Shown here: piece by piece, positions 8,555 through 17,320 of the stretch
How positions within the stretch are numbered: position 1 is the stretch's first letter
How the letters are laid out: each line of letters begins with the position of its first letter
Assembly (NCBI RefSeq): GCF_021556435.1
Contig: NZ_JAKGCU010000033.1
Coordinates: 1-36,941, forward strand
Direction: 5' to 3'
Source of the DNA: Gordonia tangerina
GTDB taxonomy: Bacteria; Actinomycetota; Actinomycetes; Mycobacteriales; Mycobacteriaceae
Length of the DNA stretch: 36,941 nt
Translations under genes and position numbers: made by a program
Notes under the pieces: generated by a model
Database searches by the model: none
What the model saw: only the letters and a program-made list of their open reading frames with translations
Told to the model about the DNA's origin: nothing

Positions 8555-8570
8555 TGTGATGTCGATCACC
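8555..8570. promoter_or_regulatory. CRP/GlxR-like binding site
   Basis: TGTGATGTCGATCACC fits TGTGA-N6-TCACA at nine of ten positions. It lies 51 nt upstream of the hydrolase start and about 95 nt upstream of the divergent LLM oxidoreductase gene. It is the second such site in front of a catabolic operon in this window. Confidence 0.55.
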
Positions 8571-8608
8571 ATCAACATAGAGCGCCGTTGGGTGCCGACA
8601 ACAGCACC

Positions 8609-8645
8609 ATTCGGGCCAACACTCGGCAATTCGGGCCACTCGGCA
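8609..8645. repeat. Direct repeat with 20-bp period upstream of the LLM oxidoreductase gene
   Basis: ATTCGGGCCA occurs at 8609-8618 and again at 8629-8638, each followed by an ACTCGGCA-like tail (8621-8628, and CTCGGCA at 8639-8645). The 20-bp period is about two helical turns, a layout typical of activator or repressor binding to one DNA face. It ends 20 nt before the ATG at 8666. Confidence 0.5.
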
Positions 8646-8665
8646 CACCCCGGTAGGGTCGGGTC

Positions 8666-9526
8666 ATGGAACTGAACGGGGTTGGTATCTGGAGTTCACC
8701 GCTGCGTTATGGCGATTCCGCGGAGGCGGCCGAGGCGGCGGCCGAGCTCGACGAGCTCGGGTTCACCGCGCTGTGGGTGCCCGATGTCGGTGGGCCGCTG
8801 ATGGATTCGGTGGAGAACCTACTTGGGGCGACCACCAAGGCGGTCATCGCCACCGGCATCCTGAACATGTGGATGCATGAGCCGGCAGACGTCGCAGCGG
8901 CGCACGCGCGCCTCACCGCAGAACTCGGACCTCGGTTCCTGGTGGGACTGGGGATCAGCCACGCGCCGTTGATCGATGCCCAGGAGGCCGGTCGGTACCG
9001 GAAGCCGTTGGCCACCACCAAAGCCTTTCTCGACGGTCTTGACGCGGCGGCCGATCCGGTTCCGGTCGACAGTCGCGTCCTGGCCGCGTTGGGTCCCAAG
9101 ATGCTCGCGTTGGCATCTGAACGCAGCCGCGGAGCGCACCCGTATCTGGTGACACCCGAGCACACCGCGATTGCGCGTGCGGCCGTGGGCGAGGGACCGT
9201 TGGTCGCTCCCGAGCAGACGGCGATCCTGGCGTCGGACCGCGATGAGGCGCGCGCTATCGGCACCAAGTGGCTCACCGGCTACCTCGCAATGCCCAACTA
9301 CGCCAACAACCTCCTGCGCCTGGGCTTTTCCGAAGACGATCTGCAGACGGTCAGCGACCGACTGTTCGACGCACTGATCGCCTGGGGTGACGAAGCGGTC
9401 GTGCTCGACCGGATCGAGGCACATCGTGCGGCGGGCGCCGATCATGTCTGCGTCCAGGTCCTCCAGGCCGACCATCGCGCGATGCCCCGCGAGCAGTGGC
9501 GGAGATTGGCTGCCGCCCTGAGGTAG
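8666..9526 (+). CDS. LLM-class F420-dependent-type oxidoreductase (TIGR03620-like)
   Basis: A 286-residue luciferase-like monooxygenase-fold (TIM barrel) protein. The opening GVGIWSSPLRYGD and the segments GFTALWVPDVGG, TGILNMWMHEPADVA, FLVGLGISH and GAHPYLVTPEHT follow the pattern of F420-dependent LLM proteins common in mycobacteria, where they reduce or oxidise substrates with the deazaflavin F420. It is transcribed away from the hydrolase/monooxygenase operon and may share regulation with it. The ribosome site (GTAGGG) is weak. Substrate unknown; FMN rather than F420 cannot be excluded. Confidence 0.85.
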   Translation: MELNGVGIWSSPLRYGDSAEAAEAAAELDELGFTALWVPDVGGPLMDSVENLLGATTKAVIATGILNMWMHEPADVAAAHARLTAELGPRFLVGLGISHAPLIDAQEAGRYRKPLATTKAFLDGLDAAADPVPVDSRVLAALGPKMLALASERSRGAHPYLVTPEHTAIARAAVGEGPLVAPEQTAILASDRDEARAIGTKWLTGYLAMPNYANNLLRLGFSEDDLQTVSDRLFDALIAWGDEAVVLDRIEAHRAAGADHVCVQVLQADHRAMPREQWRRLAAALR

Positions 9527-9591
9527 CGGGCGTCGGATGGAGCATTGCACGGAATGTGCGTAGCGTGGAACGCGGACTGCACCCGAGGAAT

Positions 9592-9607
9592 ATACCCGTA
9601 GGGGTAT
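9592..9607. promoter_or_regulatory. CsoR/CstR-family-like operator overlapping a probable -10
   Basis: ATACCC-GTAG-GGGTAT is a perfect palindrome with a 4-nt centre. DUF156 repressors (CsoR for copper, CstR for persulfide) bind G/C-tract palindromes of the TACCC...GGGTA type. The sequence TATACC at 9591-9596 could be the -10 hexamer, placing the operator over the promoter, and the thioredoxin ATG follows 14 nt after the site. The palindrome is seen; the regulator type is inferred. Confidence 0.55.
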
Positions 9608-9621
9608 GCATTGGAAGTGTC

Positions 9622-9999
9622 ATGAGCACTCGTGAGATCACCATCGACAATCTGCAAGAGACCATCGGCCAGGACGGCATCGTGCTGCTGGACTTCTGGG
9701 CGGGATGGTGCGGACCGTGCCGCCAGTTCGCGCCAGTGTTCGAGAAGGCGTCCGAGACGAACGACGACATCGTGTTCGGCAAGGTCGACACCGAGGCAGA
9801 GCAGCAGCTCGCCGGCGGGTTCGGCATCCGATCGATTCCCACCCTGATGGCCTTCCGAGATGGTGTCCTGGTTTTCAATCAGCCGGGAGCACTGCCTGCT
9901 GCGCAGCTCGACGAATTGATCGGCGCGGTCCGCGACCTCGACATGGATCAGGTGCGCGCGGAGATCGCCGCCGCCGAGAAGGAACAAACCAACAGCTGA
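9622..9999 (+). CDS. Thioredoxin
   Basis: A 125-residue thioredoxin that reduces disulfides. The canonical active site WCGPC (C30, C33) and the cis-proline loop IRSIPTL (P73) are intact. It is about 15-20 residues longer than a standard thioredoxin, ending in a charged helix rich in Glu/Ala (MDQVRAEIAAAEKEQTNS). The ATG at 9622 is preferred over the in-frame ATG at 9496 because GGAAG lies 4 nt upstream and homology starts here; the longer form would also read through the operator. It appears monocistronic, with an operator immediately before it and a perfect 18-bp terminator after it. The operator type suggests response to copper or reactive sulfur rather than housekeeping expression. Confidence 0.93.
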   Translation: MSTREITIDNLQETIGQDGIVLLDFWAGWCGPCRQFAPVFEKASETNDDIVFGKVDTEAEQQLAGGFGIRSIPTLMAFRDGVLVFNQPGALPAAQLDELIGAVRDLDMDQVRAEIAAAEKEQTNS

Positions 10000-10027
10000 G
10001 CGCTGGGGCGGGCCAGCCCGACGACGT

Positions 10028-10069
10028 GTGAGGTGAACGTGCCGATTGTCGGCACGTTCACCTCACTTT
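10028..10069 (+). terminator. Strong hairpin terminator after the thioredoxin gene
   Basis: A perfect 18-bp stem (10028-10045 with 10049-10066), 3-nt loop TTG, followed by TTT. It lies 28 nt after the thioredoxin stop and isolates that gene from the next one. Confidence 0.9.
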
Positions 10070-10125
10070 CGACGTCGAGTCGAAACGCGACCGTGGTCTG
10101 TCGGGCGAATCCGTAGGGTGGAGTC

Positions 10126-11463
10126 GTGGACGACTCTCGACGGTGTCTGGTGACCGGAGCCACGGGCTACGTCGGTGGCCGCTTGGCGCCCCGCCTGCTG
10201 GCCCGCGGACATCGGGTGCGGGCGCTGGCCCGCACCCCGGCCAAGATCGCCGATGCGCCCTGGGCCGCCAACTCCCGTGCAGAGGTGGTGCGTGGCGACC
10301 TGTCCGACCGTGATTCCCTGCTCGAAGCTTTCGTCGACATCGACGTTGTCTATCACCTGGTGCATTCAATGAGCACCGACGCCGACTTCGCCGACGAGGA
10401 GCGGCGGTCCGCACAGAACGTGGTGGCCGCGGCGTCTGCCTGTGGGGTGTCGCGCATCGTGTATCTGGGCGGTCTGCATCCCGAGGGTGTGGAGTTGTCC
10501 GAGCATCTGGCATCACGCGCCGAGGTCGGCGAGATCCTGATCGATTCGGGGATCGAGACGGTCGCGCTGCAGGCGGGCACCCTGATCGGATCGGGGTCGG
10601 CATCCTTCGAGCTGATCCGGCACCTCACCGAGCGATTGCCGGTGATGACCACACCACGGTGGGTGCACAACAAGATCCAGCCGATCGCCGTCGGCGACGC
10701 GTTGCACTATCTGGTCGAGGCAGCCACCGCTGACGTGCCGACGTCACGGACGTGGGATCTCGGCGGACCGGATGTCCTGGAATACGGCGACATGATGCAG
10801 CGATACGCCGAGGTCGCCGGCCTGCCCCCACGACGGATGATCGTCCTGCCCTACCTCACCCCCACCATCGCGAGTCGCTGGGTGCGCCTGGTGACCCCGA
10901 TCAGGGGCAAGATCGCCCGCCCACTGATCGAGTCACTGGAATGCGATGCGATCTGCCACGAACACGACATCGACGATGTGATCGCCCCGCCGACCGGCGG
11001 ACTCATGACCTATCGCGCGGCGCTGGCCGCGACGCTGCAGCGGGTGGCCCGCGGCGACAACTCGGTGGAGTGGTCGAACGCGACCGCCGACACATGCGCT
11101 GCCGAACCTCTACCCACCGACCCGCCATGGGCCGGAGAGGTTTCGTTCGGCACCGTCGATCGACGCGTCGAGGACCGGTCAGCCCCCGATCTGTGGCGGC
11201 GCCTGCGATCGCGCACGGGCACGCGCTGGGAGGTCGTGGCGGCCACCGAGCCGACGCATCTGCGGATGGGGACCGAGCGCGGACAGCCCGGCCGCGCGTT
11301 CGTCGATCATGCGATCACCGACAGATCCGCCGACGGACACGTCGGCGCCGAACTCGTCACGACCTCGACGTTCTTTCCACGGGGACTCGGCGGTCTCCTC
11401 TACTGGCGGATCGGCGTAGCGTTACGAGCGCTCGGGGCTTCGCGCTGGGACCCGTTCCGATGA
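10126..11463 (+). CDS. NAD(P)-binding SDR-like protein with a short DUF2867-type tail
   Basis: A 445-residue protein with an atypical short-chain-dehydrogenase (NmrA-like) N-terminus: LVTGATGYVGG (8-18) is the dinucleotide-binding loop, GDLSDRDSL follows, and YHLVHSM plus YLGGLHP are family signatures. Proteins of this family often carry a C-terminal DUF2867 domain. Here the tail (about 330-445) keeps the final pattern FFPRGLGGLLYWRIGVALRAL but lacks much of the usual middle, so the domain seems shortened. The GTG at 10126 has a weak GTAGGGTGG upstream. No partner genes hint at a substrate; it sits alone between a terminator and icd. Confidence 0.8.
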   Translation: MDDSRRCLVTGATGYVGGRLAPRLLARGHRVRALARTPAKIADAPWAANSRAEVVRGDLSDRDSLLEAFVDIDVVYHLVHSMSTDADFADEERRSAQNVVAAASACGVSRIVYLGGLHPEGVELSEHLASRAEVGEILIDSGIETVALQAGTLIGSGSASFELIRHLTERLPVMTTPRWVHNKIQPIAVGDALHYLVEAATADVPTSRTWDLGGPDVLEYGDMMQRYAEVAGLPPRRMIVLPYLTPTIASRWVRLVTPIRGKIARPLIESLECDAICHEHDIDDVIAPPTGGLMTYRAALAATLQRVARGDNSVEWSNATADTCAAEPLPTDPPWAGEVSFGTVDRRVEDRSAPDLWRRLRSRTGTRWEVVAATEPTHLRMGTERGQPGRAFVDHAITDRSADGHVGAELVTTSTFFPRGLGGLLYWRIGVALRALGASRWDPFR

Positions 11464-11600
11464 CAGGTTGTGCTCTGCCAACAGGCGGGGGTGAACCGGT
11501 CGGTGCACACAACGCCCGCTCCGACGTGATACTGGTAACGCCGAGACAAAATCTCGCACCACTTGCATACGCGACCAAGAACTGGAGTTGAGAAGAGAAC

Positions 11601-13838
11601 ATGAGCGCGGAGAAGCCGACCATCATCTACACGCTGACCGACGAGGCGCCGATGCTCGCGACCTACGCCTTCTTGCCGGTGATACGCGCGTTCGCCGATG
11701 CCGCCGACATCAACATCGAGACCAGTGACATCTCGGTCGCCGCGCGCATCCTCGCCGAGTTCTCCGATCTGCTTCCCGAGGACCAGAAGGTGCCCGACAA
11801 CCTCGGCGAGTTGGGCCGGCTGACCCAGCTTCCCGAGACCAACATCATCAAGCTGCCCAACATCAGTGCGTCGGTCCCCCAATTGCTGGCGGCCATCAAG
11901 GAGTTGCAGGAGAAGGGCTACGACCTGCCGGAGTTCCCGGGCAATCCCAAGACCGACGAAGAGAAGGCGATCCGCGACCGCTACACCAAGTGCCTGGGCA
12001 GCGCGGTCAACCCGGTTCTGCGTGAGGGCAACTCCGACCGGCGAGCCCCCAAGGCCGTCAAGGAATACGCCCGCAAGCACCCGCACAGCATGGGTGAGTG
12101 GTCGATGGCGTCGCGGACCCACGTCGCGCACATGACCGAGGGCGACTTCTATCACGGCGAGAAATCGATGACCGTCTCCGGCGACCGCGAGGTCAAGATG
12201 GAGCTCATCACCTCCGACGGCGAGACCCTCGTTCTCAAGCCGAAGGTGTCGCTGACCGACGGCGACGTCATCGACAGCATGTACATGTCCAAGAAGGCGC
12301 TCGTCGAATTCTACGAAGAGCAGATCGAGGACGCCTACAAGACCGGCGTGATGTTCTCGCTGCACGTCAAGGCCACGATGATGCGGGTGTCGCACCCGAT
12401 CGTGTTCGGACACGCGGTCAAGGTGTTCTACAAGGATGCATTTGCCAAGCACGGCGAACTGTTCGACGAACTCGGCGTGAACGTCAACAACGGTCTGTCC
12501 GACCTCTACAGCAAGATCGAGTCGTTGCCGAGCGCGCAGCGCGAGGAGATCATCGACGACCTGCACAAGTGCCACGAACACCGGCCCGAACTGGCGATGG
12601 TCGATTCGGCCCGCGGCATTTCGAACTTCCACTCCCCCAGCGATGTCATCGTCGATGCGTCTATGCCGGCGATGATCCGTGCCGGCGGCAAGATGTATGG
12701 CGCCGACGGGCGGCTCAAGGACACCAAGGCCGTCAACCCGGAGTCGACCTTCTCGCGGATCTACCAGGAGATGATCAACTTCTGTAAGACCAACGGGCAG
12801 TTCGATCCGACCACCATGGGCACCGTGCCCAACGTCGGGCTGATGGCGCAGAAAGCCGAAGAGTACGGATCGCACGACAAGACGTTCGAGGTGCCGGCCG
12901 CGGGGGTAGCCAACATCACCGACCTGGCCACCGGCGAGGTGCTGCTGACCCAGAACGTCGAGGAGGGCGACATCTGGCGGTTGTGCATCGTCAAGGACGC
13001 CCCGATCCAGGATTGGGTGAAGCTGGCCGTCACGCGTTGCCGCGATTCCGGGATGCCGGTGCTGTTCTGGCTGGATCCGTACCGCCCGCACGAAAACGAG
13101 CTGATCAAGAAGGTGCACAAGTACCTGCCCGATCACGACACCGAGGGTCTCGACATCCAGATCATGTCGCAGGTCCGAGCGATGCGGTACACGCTGGAGC
13201 GGGTCATCCGCGGGATGGACACCATCGCTGCGACCGGCAACATCCTGCGTGACTACCTCACCGACCTGTTCCCCATCCTCGAACTCGGCACCAGCGCCAA
13301 GATGCTGTCCATCGTGCCGCTGATGGCCGGGGGTGGTCTGTACGAGACCGGTGCGGGTGGATCGGCACCCAAGCACGTCAAGCAGCTCATCGAAGAGAAC
13401 CACTTGCGGTGGGACTCGCTCGGCGAATTCCTGGCGCTCGCGGTGAGCCTCGAGGAACTGGGCAAGAAGACCGACGACAAGCGTGCGGTGCTGCTGGCCA
13501 AGGCGCTCGACGCGGCGACCGGCAAGCTGTTGGAGAACGACAAGGGACCGTCGCGGGCCGCCGGTGAGCTCGACAACCGGGGCAGCCAGTTCTATCTGGC
13601 GATGTACTGGGCTCAGGAACTCGCCGAGCAGACCGAGGATCCCGACCTCGCCAAGCGTTTCACGTCGCTCGCGCAAGCCCTCGCCCAGAATGAGGACGCG
13701 ATCGTCGGCGAACTGAACGGAGCGCAGGGAGATCACGTCGACCTCGGCGGCTATTACTACCCGGACCCGGAGATGACCGCCTCGGTGATGCGCCCGAGCA
13801 AGACGTTCAACGACGCGCTGGCCGCCGCGCGAGACTGA
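11601..13838 (+). CDS. icd: NADP-dependent isocitrate dehydrogenase, monomeric type
   Basis: Converts isocitrate to 2-oxoglutarate, CO2 and NADPH in the TCA cycle. At 745 residues it matches the monomeric 80-kDa family rather than the 400-residue dimeric enzyme. The opening TIIYTLTDEAPMLATYAFLP, the central NGLSDLYSKI and MVDSARGISNFHSPSDVIVDASM regions, and the closing DHVDLGGYYYPDPE are characteristic. The start is ATG 11601 with an AGAAGAGA purine stretch just upstream. A 137-nt intergenic gap with its own promoter (not resolved) precedes it, and a bidirectional terminator follows. This core gene anchors the region as chromosomal. Confidence 0.98.
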   Translation: MSAEKPTIIYTLTDEAPMLATYAFLPVIRAFADAADINIETSDISVAARILAEFSDLLPEDQKVPDNLGELGRLTQLPETNIIKLPNISASVPQLLAAIKELQEKGYDLPEFPGNPKTDEEKAIRDRYTKCLGSAVNPVLREGNSDRRAPKAVKEYARKHPHSMGEWSMASRTHVAHMTEGDFYHGEKSMTVSGDREVKMELITSDGETLVLKPKVSLTDGDVIDSMYMSKKALVEFYEEQIEDAYKTGVMFSLHVKATMMRVSHPIVFGHAVKVFYKDAFAKHGELFDELGVNVNNGLSDLYSKIESLPSAQREEIIDDLHKCHEHRPELAMVDSARGISNFHSPSDVIVDASMPAMIRAGGKMYGADGRLKDTKAVNPESTFSRIYQEMINFCKTNGQFDPTTMGTVPNVGLMAQKAEEYGSHDKTFEVPAAGVANITDLATGEVLLTQNVEEGDIWRLCIVKDAPIQDWVKLAVTRCRDSGMPVLFWLDPYRPHENELIKKVHKYLPDHDTEGLDIQIMSQVRAMRYTLERVIRGMDTIAATGNILRDYLTDLFPILELGTSAKMLSIVPLMAGGGLYETGAGGSAPKHVKQLIEENHLRWDSLGEFLALAVSLEELGKKTDDKRAVLLAKALDAATGKLLENDKGPSRAAGELDNRGSQFYLAMYWAQELAEQTEDPDLAKRFTSLAQALAQNEDAIVGELNGAQGDHVDLGGYYYPDPEMTASVMRPSKTFNDALAAARD

Positions 13839-13858
13839 GCCGAACGGGAACCACAAGC

Positions 13859-13904
13859 AGAACTGACATCCGCGGCGGTTACGACCGCCGTGGATGTCAG
13901 TTCT
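13859..13904. terminator. Bidirectional terminator between icd and jetC
   Basis: A 20-bp stem (13859-13878 with 13885-13904, one G-U pair in the RNA) and a 6-nt loop TTACGA. It lies 20 nt after the icd stop and about 53 nt after the jetC stop on the other strand, so it closes both convergent units. Its position shows that nothing else follows jetC in that operon. Confidence 0.9.
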
Positions 13905-13957
13905 CGATGTGGTTGGAGACCGGGCGGGCCGTTCGACGCTGAGCGTTCGGCCCAACG

Positions 13958-16900
13958 TCAGACGGGCAGCTGCCCGCCGCTCGAGCGCCGCAGGTCCGAG
14001 AATGCCCGGATCGTCGTCGACAGTGCGGTGGCCACCGGCCGGGTGTCTGCGCTCCCCTCCTGGCCGACCTCGGACTTCGACACCATGACCACGTTGTCGA
14101 TGTACGGCTGGATAGTGCTGGTGTTCTGCACGGTCGCGACGATGATGAGCTGGAAGCCGAACTTGCGGAACGCCGAGAGCGCCTGTTGCGCGAACTGCGG
14201 ATCGGACTTCGAGAACGCCTCGTCGAGCATGAGCTGCGCGAAGATCGGGCGGTTGTCGGTACCGTCCGGACTCGCCAGGTTGAAGCTGAGCGCGCCGGCC
14301 AGGCAGAACGCCATCAGCTTCTCCTGTTCGCCGCCGGAGTTGTCGCCCGCGTTGCTGTAGGTGCGGATGGTCTCGCCGGTCACCGCGTCGTGTTCCTCGC
14401 AGTAGAAGTCAAAGCGGTTGCGCACGTCGAGGGCGTCGCGGGTCCACTGACGATCCTCCGGCGTCACCCCGGCCAGCCGCTCGCGCAGCAGCAGGATGTC
14501 CGCATACTGCTCCAGGATCGCCTGTTCGTCGCCGAAACTCACCGCAGTGGTGCGCTGAGAGATCTGCCTGGCCCGCTCGCTGAGATCGGCCACCGCAGCC
14601 AGATGCTTGCGTCCCGGGTGCAATCGCAGCCGGGTCCCGCGGTTGAACGCCACCGCGCCCAGGCCGGTGTTGACACGCTCGATCTGTTCGACGATGCGAC
14701 GCTCCTCGGCGTCGGCGGCCATGTGCAGGTTGAGAATTGCGCCCGGGGCCTGTTCGGTGATCAGGCGACGCATCCGTTCATAGGCGGCCGGCAGTTCACG
14801 CTCGTCGATCCGGCGGCTCACCGCGACGTAATCATGGATGCGTTCGTCGAAGTCGTCGCTGTCGTTCGGGACCGCGTCGGGGAACTCCTCGTCGTAGGTG
14901 TCGAGGATGCGGGCCAGTTCGTCGCGGGACCGTCGCGCGTCTGCGCGCATCCGATCGCGGTCCTTGGCCACCAGCTTCAGCAGGTCTTGCCGATACGGCT
15001 CCGGCGCCAGCACATCGAGGCTCGCCCCGGATTCTTCGCGGAAGCCGTCCAGCGTCTGCTCGGCCTGGGTGGAGATGTCCTCGATGTCGAGCCGGTCGAC
15101 GAGGTCGAGCAGCTGGGTGCGCCGTCGATCATGTCCGGCGATCTTGTCGCGCACCAACGCCGCCTGCGAGATCGCCCCGCGTACCTGGTCCCAGATGTCA
15201 TCGGCCTTGCGCTGCAAGGCTTCCACATCGGGGTGCTCGTCCATCAACAACTCGTACTGTTCGGTGAGCTGCTCCACCCGTTCATCGGCCGAGTCGGTGT
15301 CGATCTCACTCCACTGGGTGAACTGTTCGCACACCCGGCGGTAGGAGTCGCGCCGGTGTTGCTTCTCGGTACGTTCGCGGTCGAGCGCCGAACTGGCCTC
15401 CCGCGCAGCGTTGTACGCGCGTTGTTCGTCGTCGAACTCGGCCTGCAGCGCGGCGATCTTCGCGTCGACGTCCCCGACGAAGATGTGCTGGGACGGACGC
15501 AGCGACTGCCGGTCGTCCTTGACCGCGAGCTTGGCCGAATCCTTGCGCAGACCGCGGTCGGTGACGGCCTTGGCGTGCTCGGTGAATTCCGTCGGCGATT
15601 CGACACACACGTAGTTGCCGAGTCGGGTGAGGATGGCCATCGCCTCGGCCGCACACGGGTGGCCCGGGTCCACCGACCGCAACGTTGCACCGAGCGTGCC
15701 GGGTTCGGGCGCCGGTGCAGTGCGATTCTCCGCGTGGTGCAGCTGGATCCGACCACGCATGTCGTGGGTGTTGACGAAACGCAACGCGGCTCGGAAATGC
15801 TCCGCGGGAACCAGGAGTCGTAACCCGGCCGAGCGCAGCACCTTCTCGACCGCCAGACGCCAGCGTTCGTGCTCGGGTCGGAGTTCGACGAGTTCGGCGA
15901 CATAACGGAGTTCGGCTTCGTCGACCTGCAGGGCCTGGGCGATCACCCGGCGCATCTCGTGCTCGGCCCGCGGAAGCGCCGAACCGGCCTGCGTCACCCG
16001 TTGCAGTTCGTCGTGGGCGGCGTCGCGCTGGGATCGAGCGGCGACTTCGCGTGCCAGGGCATCGGCGTAGTGAGCCTTGCCGGCGTCGAGCTGCCCGTCG
16101 ATCCGGGTGGCCTCCTCCATCAGATGCTCGCGCAGCGTCCAGAACTCCTCGGCATCGTCGGGGAGGTCGAAATCGAGCGCCGAGACCTTGGTGTCATACG
16201 AACTGCGCCGCGCCGCGACGTCGTTGCCGGCGCGCTGCGCGGTGGTCAGTTGTTCCTGTAGCGGTGCGAGGTCACCGGTCGATGTGGCGATCCGCGACAG
16301 CAGATGACTGTGGTCCTGGCGGAGCTGATCGTGTTGCGCGGTCAACGCGGCCAGATCGGTGTCGAGGCGGGCTATCTGGTCGTCGAGATCGGAGATCTCG
16401 GGCTCCGCGGTCCGACGTCGCAGGTTGTTGAGATACGCGCGGATCGACGCAGTGTCGATCGTGTCGAGCACCGAAAACGTGGCCGATTCGGCGGCGTAAC
16501 GTTCGTGCACGGTCTCGATGCTGCCGAGGATGGTGCGCTTGCGCCGCGCTACGTCGAGTAGCTCACGAGCTTCGACCAAGGGGTCGATCTGTTCGAGGGC
16601 GTCGGTGATACCCACGATGCTGCTCGGTTCGTCAAGCATGAATTCCCGCACGAATTGCGCGAGGCCGCCGACGCTCTTGAGTGATTTGGCCTTTCCCAAC
16701 AATTGTTGCGCGGCATCCGAACCGCGGATACCGATCAGCGAGTAGAGCGAGGACAGGTACTTGCCCTCTCCCGGCCCGCCTCGCCAGCCGAGATCCCGGA
16801 AGATGGCGGAATTGTGGTTGGCCCGGGCCCACTCGTTGCACACGTCGACGATGTCGATGTCGCCGTCATGGATGAAGTAGGTGCTCGAGGCGTCGGTCAT

Positions 16901-17320
16901 TTTGCCCGCCGCCAGCCATTTCAGGACCAGGCCGGTGATGGCCTCGCCCGAGGTCGAGGTGTACGTCACCGCGATCGCGGCCCATGCCGGTCCCGAGCCA
17001 CGCAGGTACATGATCTCGCGCTGCCCGCCGGCGCCGCTGCGGCGTTCACCCCACGCACCGCGGATGTATTTGCCGACTGTCCGGCGGCCACTGGACGAGC
17101 CGGCCGCGGTCGCGTCGCCGGATGCGTTGAAGTTGCGTCGGTGATCGGGTAGGAACGCCAATGAAATAGCATCCAGCAGTGAGGATTTGCCGCTCCCCGA
17201 CGATCCGGTGATGAGGGATCCGCCGGCGCTGAACGGAATCGAGTGATAGCCGTCGAACACCCCCCAGTTGATCAGCTGTAGTCGCGACAGGTGGTACTGG
17301 TCCACAGCTCCGTTCACCAC
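13958..17320 (-). CDS. jetC: Wadjet/MksB-type SMC-like ATPase (JetC)
   Basis: A 1120-residue SMC-like ATPase forming the motor of a bacterial condensin that extrudes DNA loops. Walker A is TGSSGSGKSSLLDAI (38-52), the ABC signature SGGEQEK is at 995-1001 and Walker B LMLDEAFSKSD at 1030-1040. Between them lie long Glu/Arg/Ala-rich coiled coils around a central hinge-like stretch (about 430-600). The architecture and the partners jetA/jetB identify the Wadjet (MksB) branch. Two tandem GTGs could start it: 17320 (overlapping jetB by 7 nt) or 17317, which has better spacing (7 nt) from AAGGAG and gives a GTGA overlap like the operon's other junctions. It is the last gene: no jetD follows. Confidence 0.93.
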   Translation of the reverse strand: MVNGAVDQYHLSRLQLINWGVFDGYHSIPFSAGGSLITGSSGSGKSSLLDAISLAFLPDHRRNFNASGDATAAGSSSGRRTVGKYIRGAWGERRSGAGGQREIMYLRGSGPAWAAIAVTYTSTSGEAITGLVLKWLAAGKMTDASSTYFIHDGDIDIVDVCNEWARANHNSAIFRDLGWRGGPGEGKYLSSLYSLIGIRGSDAAQQLLGKAKSLKSVGGLAQFVREFMLDEPSSIVGITDALEQIDPLVEARELLDVARRKRTILGSIETVHERYAAESATFSVLDTIDTASIRAYLNNLRRRTAEPEISDLDDQIARLDTDLAALTAQHDQLRQDHSHLLSRIATSTGDLAPLQEQLTTAQRAGNDVAARRSSYDTKVSALDFDLPDDAEEFWTLREHLMEEATRIDGQLDAGKAHYADALAREVAARSQRDAAHDELQRVTQAGSALPRAEHEMRRVIAQALQVDEAELRYVAELVELRPEHERWRLAVEKVLRSAGLRLLVPAEHFRAALRFVNTHDMRGRIQLHHAENRTAPAPEPGTLGATLRSVDPGHPCAAEAMAILTRLGNYVCVESPTEFTEHAKAVTDRGLRKDSAKLAVKDDRQSLRPSQHIFVGDVDAKIAALQAEFDDEQRAYNAAREASSALDRERTEKQHRRDSYRRVCEQFTQWSEIDTDSADERVEQLTEQYELLMDEHPDVEALQRKADDIWDQVRGAISQAALVRDKIAGHDRRRTQLLDLVDRLDIEDISTQAEQTLDGFREESGASLDVLAPEPYRQDLLKLVAKDRDRMRADARRSRDELARILDTYDEEFPDAVPNDSDDFDERIHDYVAVSRRIDERELPAAYERMRRLITEQAPGAILNLHMAADAEERRIVEQIERVNTGLGAVAFNRGTRLRLHPGRKHLAAVADLSERARQISQRTTAVSFGDEQAILEQYADILLLRERLAGVTPEDRQWTRDALDVRNRFDFYCEEHDAVTGETIRTYSNAGDNSGGEQEKLMAFCLAGALSFNLASPDGTDNRPIFAQLMLDEAFSKSDPQFAQQALSAFRKFGFQLIIVATVQNTSTIQPYIDNVVMVSKSEVGQEGSADTRPVATALSTTIRAFSDLRRSSGGQLPV

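Noticed and set aside
11400..13955. An 851-codon open frame antisense to icd
   Set aside because: It mirrors the GC3 pattern of icd on the opposite strand, has no recognisable domain and is rich in Arg/His/Val as expected of a shadow frame; icd itself is unmistakable.
14186..15823. A 545-codon plus-strand frame inside jetC
   Set aside because: Antisense shadow of the coiled-coil region; jetC carries full ATPase motifs in the other direction.
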